From contig PUFA01000068.1 in NCBI GenBank assembly GCA_003508835.1, forward strand, positions 7,006,001 to 7,070,000: 64,000 nt of DNA. Direction: 5' to 3'. The notes under the pieces are model-generated. The model was not told the origin of the DNA and searched no databases. It was given only the letters and a program-made list of their open reading frames with translations. Every line of letters begins with the position of its first letter. Within the stretch, counting starts at the first letter, position 1. This DNA is from Eonycteris spelaea. Taxonomy: Eukaryota; Chordata; Mammalia; Chiroptera; Pteropodidae. Positions 10,654 to 21,805 of the stretch are shown piece after piece. The position numbers were made by a program, and so were the translations under genes.

Positions 10654-11614
10654 CAGTTGTTTGTCAGAAGCATGGCATTGTGAGAGATCTCCCCTGAAAT
10701 CTCCACTTGAAATTACAACAAACTGAACAACAGCAAACAACAAATAACAAACAGACTCATCTATCTGAGAGATCTGCACATCAGATTCAGCTATGTAAGG
10801 TGTGTTATGGGGGAGTTAGGTAGAGGTTCTCAGCCTTTGAAGCCCTGACCAGTCCTGCCTGAATGATTATCATATTCCACGTGGAGGAGCCCAGTGGTAA
10901 GGGCAGAGAGCAGGGCAGAGACTGAATGCGGAGGGGCAACAGCTGTGTCTTAGCAACTGCCATTCCCAGGCAGAAGTCTGAGTCAGAGATCCTGGCCACC
11001 TCCTCTCACCATCCTAGAGTGTCCCTATCCCTCCACCCCCGCCCCCACCTTGGAGCATCTTAGAGCTAGCACCAAGCCCATGGTAGTCTGCAGCAATCAG
11101 AACTGAAACATACCCTGCCGTAGGTCCCAGTGACAGGGGTGGAGATATAGAAGAAAGGCAGCTGAACCTCGAGGGCCAACATTACTGGAAAGAAAACAGC
11201 CACATACACCACCGGTTTCTTCCAAACCACTTCATCTCATCTCCACCCTATTTGGAAGGAAGCAGCAGAGCATTGTATCTGACTGTTGGGGCAGTAATGA
11301 GGCTTCAGGCCCTTTTCAGAGGCTCAGACCTTCATCACCCTTCACATTCTCCCATGGAGGTAGGAGCCCTACTCAGAGGAGACAACTTTTCAGTGAACAA
11401 AGGGAATTTTTAACCTCAAAGTAAAGATCCAGCAGACTTGAACAGTGTAGGAGGCTTCGGTACCACTGACTGGAAATCAAAATAAAAACCTCATTAACCT
11501 GCTAAAGAAAGGTCACTATATAATAAATTTTCTTTAAAAAAAAAAAACAAACCAAAAACAAAGCAGAGTACATTCCCATTAATGCCTAGGTGAAGGAATA
11601 GTTCAGCAAACATT
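10654..11614 (+). promoter_or_regulatory. L1 5' UTR (ancestral internal promoter region)
   Basis: The stretch is visibly richer in G and C than its flanks (for example the C-rich run near 11,031-11,048) and precedes the ORF1 remnant, as L1 5' UTRs do. In live L1 copies this region holds an internal RNA polymerase II promoter. No intact factor site can be shown here; the start keeps a 'gcatggc' near 10,671 where L1 often has a YY1-type motif. Confidence 0.6.
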
Positions 11615-12587
11615 ATGAATAGCCAAGGTGACAATGCAGCTCAGAATGAAAATGAAAAATCTCCTGAAAATAAGTTTAAAGATATAGAAATATTCTATTT
11701 AAATGATAGAATTCATGATTGCACTTCTGGGAAAAAAAAATTTTTAAAAACTCAATGTGGTGCAAGAAAATCCTGATTGACAGTATAAAGAACTTAGAAA
11801 CAAAATCAGTGAACAACAGGAATACTTTACCTAGGAGACTGAAACTCTAAAAATGAACCAAATAGAACATCCAGAGTTGAAGAACTCATTAAAAGAGATG
11901 AAATATGAAATAGGAAGCTTAGGATATAGAGCTGACCAAATGGAGAAAATAATTAGTGATATCAGAGATAGAAATCTGGAAATGACGCAGAAGAAAGAAG
12001 AGAGAAACTTGAGAGTAGAAAAAAAAATTAAATACAAGAACTATCTAATACCAACAGAAAAAAATCAGTATAATAATGAATACAGAAGGAGAAGACAGGG
12101 AGAAGGGAACAGAGAGCATAGTCAAATAATTGATAAGAAATTCCTAAACCTATGGAAATAACTGGATCCTCAAATCCAAGAAGCAAACAGAACAGCTAAT
12201 TATCTCAATCCATAAAGGCCTTCTCCAAGACAAATTATATTAAAACTTTCAAAAATTAATTACAAAGAAACAGTTCTGAAGGCAGCCAGGGAAAAGAAGA
12301 CAGTAACCCATAAAGGAAAACTCATTAGATTATCATTGGACTTTTCATCAGAGACTTTCAAGCTCAGGAAGGTGTGGAACAAAATATTCAAATTATTAAA
12401 AGAGAAATATTACCAGCCAATACTAAAATATCCAGCAAAATTCTTCTTTAGATATGAAGGAGAAATAACGATCATTTCAGACATACAAAAGCTGAAGGAA
12501 TGTTCCACCATAAAGCATGCATTACAGGAAATATTGAAGGGGGTCATTCTACCTAGAGCAAAGGGGCAAAAAAGTAAAAAACAATAG
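11615..12587 (+). pseudogene. L1 ORF1 remnant (coiled-coil RNA-binding protein)
   Basis: A plausible original start is ATG at 11,615, followed by an Asn/Glu-rich N-terminus. After a stop near 11,775 the coiled-coil part is open at 11,853-12,161 and rich in Glu, Lys, Leu and Ile heptad-like spacing (MEKIISDIRDRNLEM). A further piece at 12,336-12,587 matches the C-terminal part, with YPAKFFFRYEGEITI and a terminal Lys-rich stretch. In active L1 this protein forms trimers, binds L1 RNA and acts as a nucleic acid chaperone. At least two frame breaks separate the segments, so no functional product is possible. Confidence 0.8.
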
Positions 12588-13059
12588 ATAGGCTGATTAA
12601 CAAACAGACAAAAACAGAAAACCACAACCCTTATTAAGAACGGAGTATTATGTACGTAAATATATAATGGTAGAAGGTCAAAAAACACTTTAAAAAGGAA
12701 GACAACAATAGTTACTGCAATGTAGAAATGAACTCACAGCATAAACAGAGATAATTAAGACAATAAAAACAGGAAAGAGGAGGGAGTACAGATTTGAATC
12801 TGCAAAGAAGAATGGGGAAAAGATGAAAATAGAAGGAAAAAAAACGTCTGTATACATGAAACTTTTCTTTACATAAACTTAATGGTAATCACACACATAA
12901 ATCCAGAACTGAGAGTTATAAAATAAAACAAGAGAGAACCAAGGGAAAACCCATAGAATACCACCAAATTAAAATGACAGACAGAATCACAAGAACAAGG
13001 AAACAATGAAGACATTGAGCTACCAGAAAACAAAAGATAAAAATGGTTGTAGGAAAACC

Positions 13060-16000
13060 TCATATTTCAGTGATCACTCTAAATGTGAATGGACTGAACT
13101 CACCAATAAAAAGCCAAAGAGTAGCAGATTGGATTAATAAACAAAACCCAACCATATGCTACCTTCAAGAGACAGATCTCAGCTTCAAGGACAAATATAG
13201 ACTAAAGTGAAAGTTAGAAAATGATACTCCAAGCAAATGGCATCCAGAGAAAAGGTGCTGTAGTCATACTTGTATCTGAAGAATCAGAGTTTAAGATTTA
13301 AAAAGTTAATGAGAGACAAAGATGGACATTTCATAATGATAAAGGGAACAATACATCAAGAAAACATAACACTTAAGAATATATATGCTTCCAACCAGGT
13401 AGCACCAAAATATATAAAGCAGCTACTAACAGAACTGAAGGGAGAAACTGACAAAAATGCCGTTATTTATAGTAGACCTCAATACCCCGTTAACAGCTAT
13501 GGATAGATCATCTAAACTGAAAATCAATAAGGAAATGTCAACCTTAAATGACACATTAGACCAATTGAACATAATCAATTTCTACAGAGCCCAAAACATT
13601 AGATAATACATTCTCTCTAGTGCACATAGAACATTCTCAAGAATATATGTTGGAACACAAAACTAACCTCCACACATTTAAGAAGACTGAAATCATACAA
13701 AACATATTTTGTGGGCATAATGCTTTGAAACCGGAGATGAAATGCAAAAAGAGAGAGAGAAAATCCACAAATGTGTGGAGATTAAACAACATGCTACTAA
13801 GGAATGACTGGGTCATAGAAGAAATTAAAGGAGCAATCGAGAGATACATAGAAACAAATGAGAATGAAATACAACATATCAAAATTTGGGGACACACAGC
13901 AACAGTTATAAGAGGAAAGTTTATATCATTACAGTTCTTTCACAAGAAACAAGAAAAATCCCAAATAACCAAACATTACATCTTAAAAAACTAGAAAACA
14001 AAGAACAAATGAAACCCAAATTCAGCAGAAGGAAGGAAATTAAATTTAGAGCAGAATTAAATGAAATTGAAAACAAAAAGACAATAGAAAAAGTTAATGC
14101 AACAAAGATCTGGTTCTTTCAAAAGATTAATGAAACTGAAAAACCCCTGGTTAGACTCACTAAGGAAAAGAGAGAAAGGACACAAGTAAACAAAATCAGA
14201 AATGAAAAAGAAGTTATGACAGATACCACTGAAATACATAGCATCTTGCAAAATATATTATGATAAGTTCTGTGCCACAAAATTCAATAATGTAGAAAAA
14301 ATGGGCAAGTCTTTAGAAATATACAACCTTTCTAGACTAAATCACAAAATTGGGAAGTCTAAATAGACAGATTAACAGTAAGGGATTGAAACAATCATCA
14401 AAACCTCCCCAAAAGTAAAGTCAAGGACCAAATAGCTTCACTAGTGAATTCTACCAAACATTCAAAAATTTGATATCCATTCTTCTCCAACTTTTCCAAA
14501 AAATTAAAAAGGCAATACCTAACTCATTTAATGAGGCCAACATTACCTTGATACCAAAACCTGATAAACATAACTAACTGACTGAATAAATAAATAAAAC
14601 TATAGACCAATCATTCTCATGAATACAGATGCAAAATTTCTAAACAAGATAGTAGCAAATTGAATACAACAAGAATAATTAAAAAAAAATTATACATCAT
14701 GATCAGGTAGGCTTCATTCCAGGACACAGGGATGGCTTAACATGAAAACTAATTAATGTGATACACCACATAAGCAAAATAAAGGATAAAAACCATACAA
14801 TTGTATCAATAGATGTAGAAAAAGCATTTGACAAGATGCAACATTCATTTGTGATTAAAACACTTAATAAAATGGGTACAGAAGAAAAATACCTCAACAT
14901 GATAAAGGCCATATATGACAAACCCTCAACTAATATCATACTTAATGGTGAAAAACTAAAAACCTTTCCTCAAAGATCAGGAACAAGACAAGGCTGTCCC
15001 CTATCACCACTGTTGTTCATTGCAATGTTGGAAGTCCTAGCCAGAGCAATCAGGCAAGAGAAAGAAATAAAAGGCATCTAAATAGTGAATGAAGAAGTCA
15101 AATTGTTCCTTTTCACAGATGACATGGTTCTTGATATAGAAAACCCTAAGAATGTCACACACACCAAAAAACAAAACAAAACAAAAAACAAAAAACAAAA
15201 AACAAACAAACAAAACTATTAGAAATGATAAACAAATATAGTAAAATTTTAGAATACAAAATCAATGTAATAATATCCATAGTGTTCCTATACACTAACA
15301 ATGAATTTTCAAAAAAGAAATAAAAAAAAATTCTTTTGTAATTAACAAAATAAAATACTGAGGAGTAATCCTAATGAAGCACCTGAAGGACCTATACACT
15401 GAAAACTTTATGACATTATTAAAAGAAATTGAAGAAAACACAAATAGAAACATATTCCATGTTCATGGATTGGATTAAAGAAGCAGAACAAAATGTCAAC
15501 AGAGTTTTATGGAAGCTCAAATGGTCCAAATAGCCAAAGCAATCCCAAGAAAAAAGAGCAAGGCCAGAGGAATCACTCTGCCTGACTTCAAATTATACTA
15601 AAAAGCAACAGTTATCAAAACATCATGATATTGGCAGAAAAACAGAAATACAGATCAATGGAACAGAATTGAGAATCCAGAATAAAACCTTTGTATATAT
15701 GAGCAAATAATTTTTGACAAAGGAGCCAAAAACACAATGGAATAAAGAAAGCCTCTTTAATAAATGGTGCTGGGAAAATTGGAAAGCCACATGCAAAAGA
15801 ATGAAATTAGACTTCTGTCTGTCACCATACATCAAAATTAACTAAAAATGGATCAAAGACCTAAATATAAGACCTGAAACTATAGAGAAAACTTAGAGGA
15901 AAACATAGGTACCGAACTTATGGACATTGAATTTAGAGCAGATTTAAGAATTTGACCTCAACGGCAGGGGAAGCAAAAGCAAAAATAAATGAATGGGACC

Positions 16001-16775
16001 ATATTAGAACTAAAAGCTGATGCACAGAAAAAGAAACCATCAACAAAGCAAAGAGGCAATCATCTGAATGGGAGAAGATATTTGCAAACAATGCCATAAA
16101 TAAGGGATTAATATCCAAAATACATAGAGAACTCATACAACTTAATAAAAACATCAAACAGTCCAATCTTAAAAAATGAGCAGAAGACCTGAACAATCAT
16201 ATGAAAAGATGCTTAACCTCATAGCCATTAGGGAAATGCAAATCAAAACCATAATGAGATACCACCTCACACCTCTTAGAATGGCTGTCATCAACAGGAC
16301 AAGTAATATCATCAACAAAATGAGTCTTAGAGAGGTTGTGAGGGAAAAAAAAAAAACACCCTCATACACTGCTGGTGGGACTGCAAATTGGTACAGCAAT
16401 TATGAAAAACAGCATAGAGTTTTCTCAAAAAAAAATTAAAAATAGAATTACCATATGACCCAGCAATCCCTCTTCTGGTTATCTACCCCCCCCCTCCCAA
16501 ATTTGAAAGCATTTTAAAAAATATATGTTCCCTGATGTTCATTACAGCATTATTCATGGTGACCAAGGTATGGAAACAAGCAAAGTATTCTTCAAAAGAT
16601 GATTGGGTAAAGAAAGTGTGGTACATACATACAGTGAAATATTACCCATAAGAAAAGATGAAATACTGTCATTTGTGATAACTTGGATGTATCTTGAAGT
16701 TTATGCTAAACAAAATAAGTCAGACAGAAAAAGATGAGAAACATATGATTTCACTCATATGTGTGATATAAATGG
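13060..16775 (+). pseudogene. L1 ORF2 remnant (endonuclease and reverse transcriptase)
   Basis: Domains occur in the normal order. Endonuclease: 'ISVITLNVNGLN'-like start near 13,066, then an open piece at 13,270-13,506 containing HFIMIKGTIHQENITLKNIYA. Linker pieces at 13,620-14,263. Reverse transcriptase: 14,758-15,081 contains [13 protein letters not shown] and [14 protein letters not shown], two core palm motifs. The frame stops at 15,079-15,081 and then resumes in the same frame with FTDDMV at about 15,112-15,129, where active L1 has FADD; the two catalytic Asp codons remain. C-terminal pieces lie at 15,623-16,439. Frameshifts, stops and an inserted CAAAA-type tract (15,166-15,214) make it non-functional. 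Confidence 0.88.
15166..15214 (+). repeat. (CAAAA)n/(CAAA)n tract inside L1 ORF2
   Basis: A-rich units of CAAAA, CAAAAA and CAAA replace ORF2 codons just after the FADD-equivalent motif. It is a local expansion rather than an L1 tail, since ORF2 sequence continues on the far side. Confidence 0.9.
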
Positions 16776-16994
16776 AAACTGACAAGTGAACATGAAAACA
16801 AGCAGAGACTCATGACATGGACAATAGTTTAGTGGTTATCAGAGGGAAGTGGGTGGGGTTGGGGAGAGGTAGATAGGGGTCGAGAAGATCAAATATATAG
16901 TGATGAAAGGAAATTTAACCTCGGGTGGTGAACACACAATGCAATACACGTATGACATATTATTGAATTATACGCTCAAAACCTATATGATTTA

Positions 16995-17043
16995 TTAGCC
17001 AATGTTACCCCAATACAGTTAATAAAAAGATAATTAAAATATA
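16995..17043 (+). other. L1 3' end and A-rich tail
   Basis: The 3' UTR closes with a TTACCCCAATAC-type stretch followed by 'aataaaaagataattaaaa'. This supplies the polyadenylation-like hexamer and degraded poly(A) tail of the inner L1. Confidence 0.75.
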
Positions 17044-17686
17044 TAAAATAATTTAATTTACACATATTTTTATGACCATGATGATATTAAATTAGAAATC
17101 AATAACAAAAGACATCTGAAAAATCCTCAAATTTTAAACACTAAATAACACACTTCTAAATAATTCAGGGCCCAAAAAGAAATCAAGAGGGAAATTAGGA
17201 TGTTTTTTTGAAATGGATGAAAATGAAAATGAAACATATCAAAATTTGTAGGATTTAGCTAAGACAAAACTTAGAGGAAATTTTATAACACTAAATGTTT
17301 ATTAGAAAATAAGAAACGTCAAATAAATGGCCTCAGCTGCCACCTTAAGAAATTAATAAAAGAAGTGTAAATTAAATGCAAGGTAAGCAAAATGACACAG
17401 ATAATAAAGATTCAGTGCAGTTCCCTTGATGAAATAAGAGACAGAAAAACAATAGAGAAAATCAATGAAACCAAAATCTTATTCTTTGAAAGATCAATAA
17501 AGTTGATAAACTTCCAACCAAATTGATCGTGAATAAAAACAGAATATACACATACTACCAATATCAAGAACGTGAGAGGTACATAATATAAACAATTTCA
17601 CACTGATAAATTTGATAACTTCAATGAAATGTACAAATCTCTTTGTACATTTTGTACAAAAATGCCTCAAAGTACCAAAGCTCACT
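17044..17686 (+). mobile_element. outer old L1, middle part
   Basis: Sequence resumes in register with the segment that ended at 10,653: 'aaattagaaatcaataac', 'aacactaaataacacactt', 'gaaatcaagagggaaatta', then 'aaacaatagagaaaatcaa'. This is the end of the ORF2 endonuclease domain and the linker toward the reverse transcriptase. It breaks at about 17,686, where an LTR has inserted. Confidence 0.85.
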
Positions 17687-18078
17687 ATAGTGAGCTACAT
17701 AGTGTCTCTCAAATTAGAGTCTTTGCAGGTGTAATTAGTTAAGGATCTCAAGATGAAATCTTCCTGTAATTAGGATGTGTCTTTATGAGAGAAAGGTGAG
17801 AGAATTTTACACGCAGAGAGATACAGGGAAGAAGTCCTTATGAAGACTGAAGCACAGATTGGAGTTATGCCGCCACTACAAAGGAATACCAGTAATTACT
17901 AAAGAATTGGAAGAAACAAGGTAACTTTCTTTCTAGAGCTTTCCAATGGTGTTTGGCCCTACCGAAATTTTGATTTCAGACTTTTGGACACCAGAAGTGT
18001 GAGAAAAAATAAATGTCTGCTTTTTAAGCCACTCTATTTGTGGCAATTTGTTACCACAGCCCTAGGAAACTAATATCA
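17687..18078 (+). mobile_element. solo MaLR (MLT1-like) LTR inside L1
   Basis: The segment matches ERVL-MaLR LTR order: 'gagtctttgcaggtgtaatt', 'gttaaggatctcaagatgaa', 'agaagtgtgagaaaaaataa' with the AATAAA signal, 'tttgtggcaatttgttac', and the end 'cctaggaaactaatatca'. Flanking tcact occurs at 17,682-17,686 and 18,079-18,083 as a candidate 5-bp target-site duplication, and L1 sequence continues on both sides. It appears shortened at its 5' part. No internal retroviral genes are present. Confidence 0.82.
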
Positions 18079-19915
18079 TCACTCAAGAAGAAATAGATAA
18101 ATTACATGAAGCTATAACTGTTAAGGAAATTAAATTTGTAGTTACAATCTTCCCACAATAAAATTTCCAGGCCAAAGGGTTTTACTTGTAAATTCCACCA
18201 ACATTTAATGGAGAAATAATAGCATTTCTGTACATACTCTTGCAAAAAATTGAAGAGCTATATTTGTCAAGTTAGTTGAGGTATTACCTTAATAACCTAA
18301 ACCAGACAAAAACATTACCATAAACTAATATCCCTCATAAACATAGGTGCAGAAATTCTTAATATTTTAGCAAATGTAATTCAACAGTATACAAAATGGA
18401 TAATATGTGCTATATAACTTGAGTTTATTATAGGAATGCAAGGTTGACTTAATAGTAAACCACATGATAACCTCAAAAGAGACAGATAAAGTATTTGACA
18501 GACTTCTACATACATTCCCAATAAAAACTCTTATTAAACTTGGGCTACAAAGGAACTTCCCTAACCTGTTAAGCAACAAAGAATGGTGGAAGACTGAATG
18601 TTTCCCTCTGAAATCAGCAACAAGGTAAGAATGACTGCCCTCGCCACTTGTATTCAATATGTTGCTGAAGGTTCTACTTTATGCAATGAAAGAGAGGGAG
18701 AGGGAAATATACAAATAGGAATTAAAAAAAAAAACCCTTTTATTTGCAGATGACATGCATGTCTACGTAGAGAATCCTATGGAAGCCATAGAAAAGCTAC
18801 TAGAGCTAATTAAGTTTAGTAGGGTTGCAGGATACAATTGGAAATTTAAATTTAATTTTACTGTACCATTTAAAATAGTATCAAAAATGTGAAATGCTTA
18901 GGGATAAATCTGACAGAAGATGTGTAAGACTTGTACGCTGAAAACAAGAAAAAAGATTGCTGAAAGATTTTAAATACCTAAATAAGTGACAGATAATGTG
19001 TTCAAGTCTAAGACTCAATATTAAGATTTTAATTTCCCCCAAATTTGACTATAGAGTCAATGCAACGCCAATAAAAATCCCATCAGATTTTTGGTAAAAA
19101 TGGACGAGCTGATTCTAAAATTCATACGACTGTACAAAGTACATAGAATAGCCAAAAGTTGGATGAATTACATTACCTAACTTCAAAATTTATAATGCTG
19201 CAGGAGCAAGACAGTATGGTAGTGGCATAAAGATAGATATATGGATCAATGGAATAGAATAGAGATTCACAGAAATAGACCCATACATTTATAAACAATT
19301 GATTTTTGACAAAAGCAATTCAGTGAAGAAAAGATAGTGTTTTGAACAAATGGTTTTGGAACAATCAGATATTCATATGCAAAAATGTGAACTTCATACC
19401 TCTCACTGAATACAAAAACTAACAACAAAGTGAATCATCGATCTAAACTTAAAATGTAAAACTTCTGTAAGAAAACATAGGAAATAAATCATTGTAGCCT
19501 TGGGTTAAGCAAAGTTTTCTTAGATATGACACCGAAAGCAAAATTTGTGAAAGAAAATATTTATAAATTGAACTTAAATTTATAAATTAATCACAATTAA
19601 ATATGTTTGCTCTTTGAAAGACACTGCTAAGAGTTTATTTCAAAAGCTATGACTTAGAAAAAGTATTTGCAAATCAAATATCTGATAGTAGATTTTCTTC
19701 TAACATATATAAAGAACTCTTGAAGTATCATATATAAGAAGTCAAAGAAACCAGTAATAAACAGTCAAAGGATTTTTATACACACAGCACCAGATAAAAC
19801 ATATAGATGGTAAAGAAACGTTTTCTATTGATCATTAGATGCCACTACACACCTATTACAATGTCTGAATTAAGAATGGCCATACCATTTGTTGACAGGA
19901 TGCTATGTGGACACA
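18079..19915 (+). mobile_element. outer old L1, right part (reverse transcriptase to C-terminus)
   Basis: It continues the outer L1 from 'ctcaagaagaaatagataa' through the reverse transcriptase and ORF2 C-terminal region to 'attaagaatggccata' near 19,890, after which L1 similarity ends without the usual 3' UTR or tail. The element has therefore lost its 3' end or was truncated by a later deletion. Confidence 0.82.
18120..19880 (+). pseudogene. ORF2 remnant of the outer L1
   Basis: Reverse transcriptase motifs are recognisable in broken frames. The active-site box reads LFADDMHVYVEN at about 18,737-18,772, with FADD intact (catalytic Asp codons 18,749-18,754). The preceding region holds stops and indels, and a run of A interrupts the sequence at 18,724-18,734. 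C-terminal pieces with 'ttagatatgacaccgaaag' follow near 19,520. The decay is heavier than in the inner L1, in keeping with its being the older host of that insertion. Confidence 0.7.
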
Positions 19916-20925
19916 GTGTTCCATATTGGTCAAGAACAGCATCTCTAATCTAACCTAGATTAAATTGTTTCTTGGGGAAGCTCTAAAGAGTGAAGAGAGT
20001 AGAAAGCAAGAATGCCAAACTTAATTTGGCAAAGGAGAGGTTAAACTTTAAAATTAGCAGTTTCTTTGGAAACATGAAAAGCAGTTACTCCTATTTCATG
20101 CTCTTGGAAGTCTTTGAAGGAATTCAACACTTTGACAATCTGAAGTGTCAGTCAGTCATTCTGTGGCAAATTCATAAAAAATATACATGAAATTTGCCTG
20201 GATGGTTTTTCAAAACTGTTAAACAAAAACCCTCTTTGGACCTTGGCTAATAGTACTAATCAAAAATTTAATAATAGACTTGTCATTTACCCTTTTTTAT
20301 TAATTGTATAAGTCTGGAGGCTGTTTAGGCAGTTTTCACACAAAAGAATGAGCAATGATTATTTCAGACTTTTTTTTTTTTTTTTTTTTTTTTTGCAAGC
20401 AAGGAAGAAAAGGGAATAAAACTGGGCCTGATGCTTAATGAATTTTTCTCTAATTTGGTTAAATTTTTATTTAGGCTTAGAGAAAAGAGAGATTAGTTCT
20501 CTTTCAGTTATTTATTAAACCTAATGTGCATCATCATGCATTAAGCAGAACAGCAAGGATACAGAGTGAATAGGTTAGATCCTGTCCTGTTGTTTGTGGA
20601 GCTGTTAGTGGAAATGAGGAGGGCAGGGGAGGTTCAGCGCATGTCTTGCTTTTAGACAATATAGGGTTCAAAGAACTTTTCCCACAGTCTCTGATAAACT
20701 TCTTTATATGCCTAAGTGCTTTTTTTTTTCTTATTTATAATTAACTATAACAGTAATGCACACTTCAAGAATTTCAGGCAGGATTACATGACATTGTGCA
20801 TCCAAATCATTGTTAACTGAGCAATCTATATAGTGTATGTGTCATTCTATATTGTAGGGTGTTATGGGGTAGTTGGGCATATCATTGCAGAGTAATGGGG
20901 TTATCTGTGGGTTGGGTACTTTTCA
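19916..20925. other. unique DNA with a poly(T) run
   Basis: No family or gene is recognised. A poly(T) run of about 25 lies at 20,370-20,394 but no SINE body adjoins it. The 66-codon open frame at 19,990-20,190 shows no domain. Confidence 0.45.
20370..20394. repeat. poly(T) run
   Basis: About 25 consecutive T. No recognisable retroelement is attached. Confidence 0.95.
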
Positions 20926-21115
20926 TGTGCTATCTCACTTACCCTTCATAATCATCCTCTATTATTTAATTTTATCACTGAGGAAACTGAGGCATAGAAC
21001 GTTTAAGAAACTTTCTTAAAATCATTTGGTTCATAAGTAGCAGAGTAAGGACTTAATTCAAGTTCCCTCTGATTTCAAAATCTGTGTTTTTCACTCAACA
21101 ATGTTGCTTTCTAAG
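20925..21115 (-). mobile_element. MIR SINE, antisense
   Basis: Strong antisense MIR landmarks are present: 'tatctcacttacccttcat', 'actgaggaaactgaggcata', and 'ttcaagttccctctgattt'. Confidence 0.8.
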
Positions 21116-21574
21116 TTAAAATAAAATACACAAACCACAACAAAAAAGAAATAATCATTTGTTAGTGGAAATCCTTTAGTGCAGCTATATTACTAATCTC
21201 TATATTTATATCAGTATCTATATATAAAATCATATTGCAAAAGCAAATGTGAATTTTCTTATTCAACAACAGATTTTCTAGAGAATTTCCCAGTGACTAT
21301 GCCCTATCTTCTCATAGTCTTTATATAGATGAGTTTTGTTTGAATTTTGCAGCCATGTTTATGGTGGTTGCATTTGTTGAGCCAAAGTTTAAGAGTGTTC
21401 CGAACACAAACAAAATAATAATTGCGTCTTCTTAAATTTACATGTAAAACCTTATATATTAAGCACAATTTTTTTGAATATCCTTTTAAAGTATATGAAG
21501 CAGGAGGGTCTGAGATGACTGGCCCTGTGACAGGCCATTCATATCATGTGGTGGTGAAGTGAAATTAGGTAAAT
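21116..21574. other. unique DNA, nothing recognised
   Basis: AT-rich; no repeat family or gene recognised. Confidence 0.4.
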
Positions 21575-21805
21575 GAGGCTAATCGAGATCAGAGAGATTA
21601 GCACTCTGAGCTCCACGTCAGTCAGTGTCTAGCTGTGCGGCCATGGGTAAGTTAGTTTTTCAGGTTCAATTTCCCCAACTGTAAAGTAGAAATTTGAGTG
21701 ATGGCAAATAGCACCTATTCATGGGGCAGTTTTAAGGATTAAATGAGATCCTGGTGCAGATTAATCGGCCCAGCGCCTGACAATGAGCACTGAATAAACT
21801 TTGGA
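21575..21805 (+). mobile_element. MIR SINE
   Basis: Sense MIR order is clear: 'gtctagctgtgcggccatgg', 'gtaagttag', 'ccccaactgtaaagtagaa', 'aaggattaaatgagatcct', 'agcgcctgacaatgagcact', 'gaataaact'. Confidence 0.85.

Larger units (their letters stand above)
10654..17043 (+). mobile_element. inner full-length L1, degenerate
   Basis: A complete-length L1 (about 6.4 kb) has inserted into the older L1. It contains a GC-richer 5' UTR (10,654 to about 11,614), ORF1 remnant (about 11,615-12,587), ORF2 remnant (about 13,060-16,775), a short 3' UTR ending 'ccaatgttaccccaatac' and an A-rich tail near 17,022-17,043. The candidate target-site repeat is taaaataatt at 10,644-10,653 and 17,044-17,053. Its 5' start resembles that of the minus-strand L1 at 47,510, supporting a true 5' end. 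Both ORFs carry many stops and frameshifts, so it is inactive. The 3' end type suggests a laurasiatherian lineage. Confidence 0.92.

Noticed and set aside
11831..12037. Phe/Ser-rich minus-strand frame
   Set aside because: It is the complement of the L1 ORF1 coiled-coil segment.
13620..14263. Two open frames of about 125 codons
   Set aside because: They are pieces of the inner L1 ORF2, in shifted frames, not separate genes.
15166..15214. CAAAA tract considered as an L1 poly(A) tail and insertion boundary
   Set aside because: ORF2 sequence continues in order on both sides and no new element begins there.
20370..20394. Poly(T) considered as the tail of an antisense SINE
   Set aside because: No SINE body or flanking duplication could be found.
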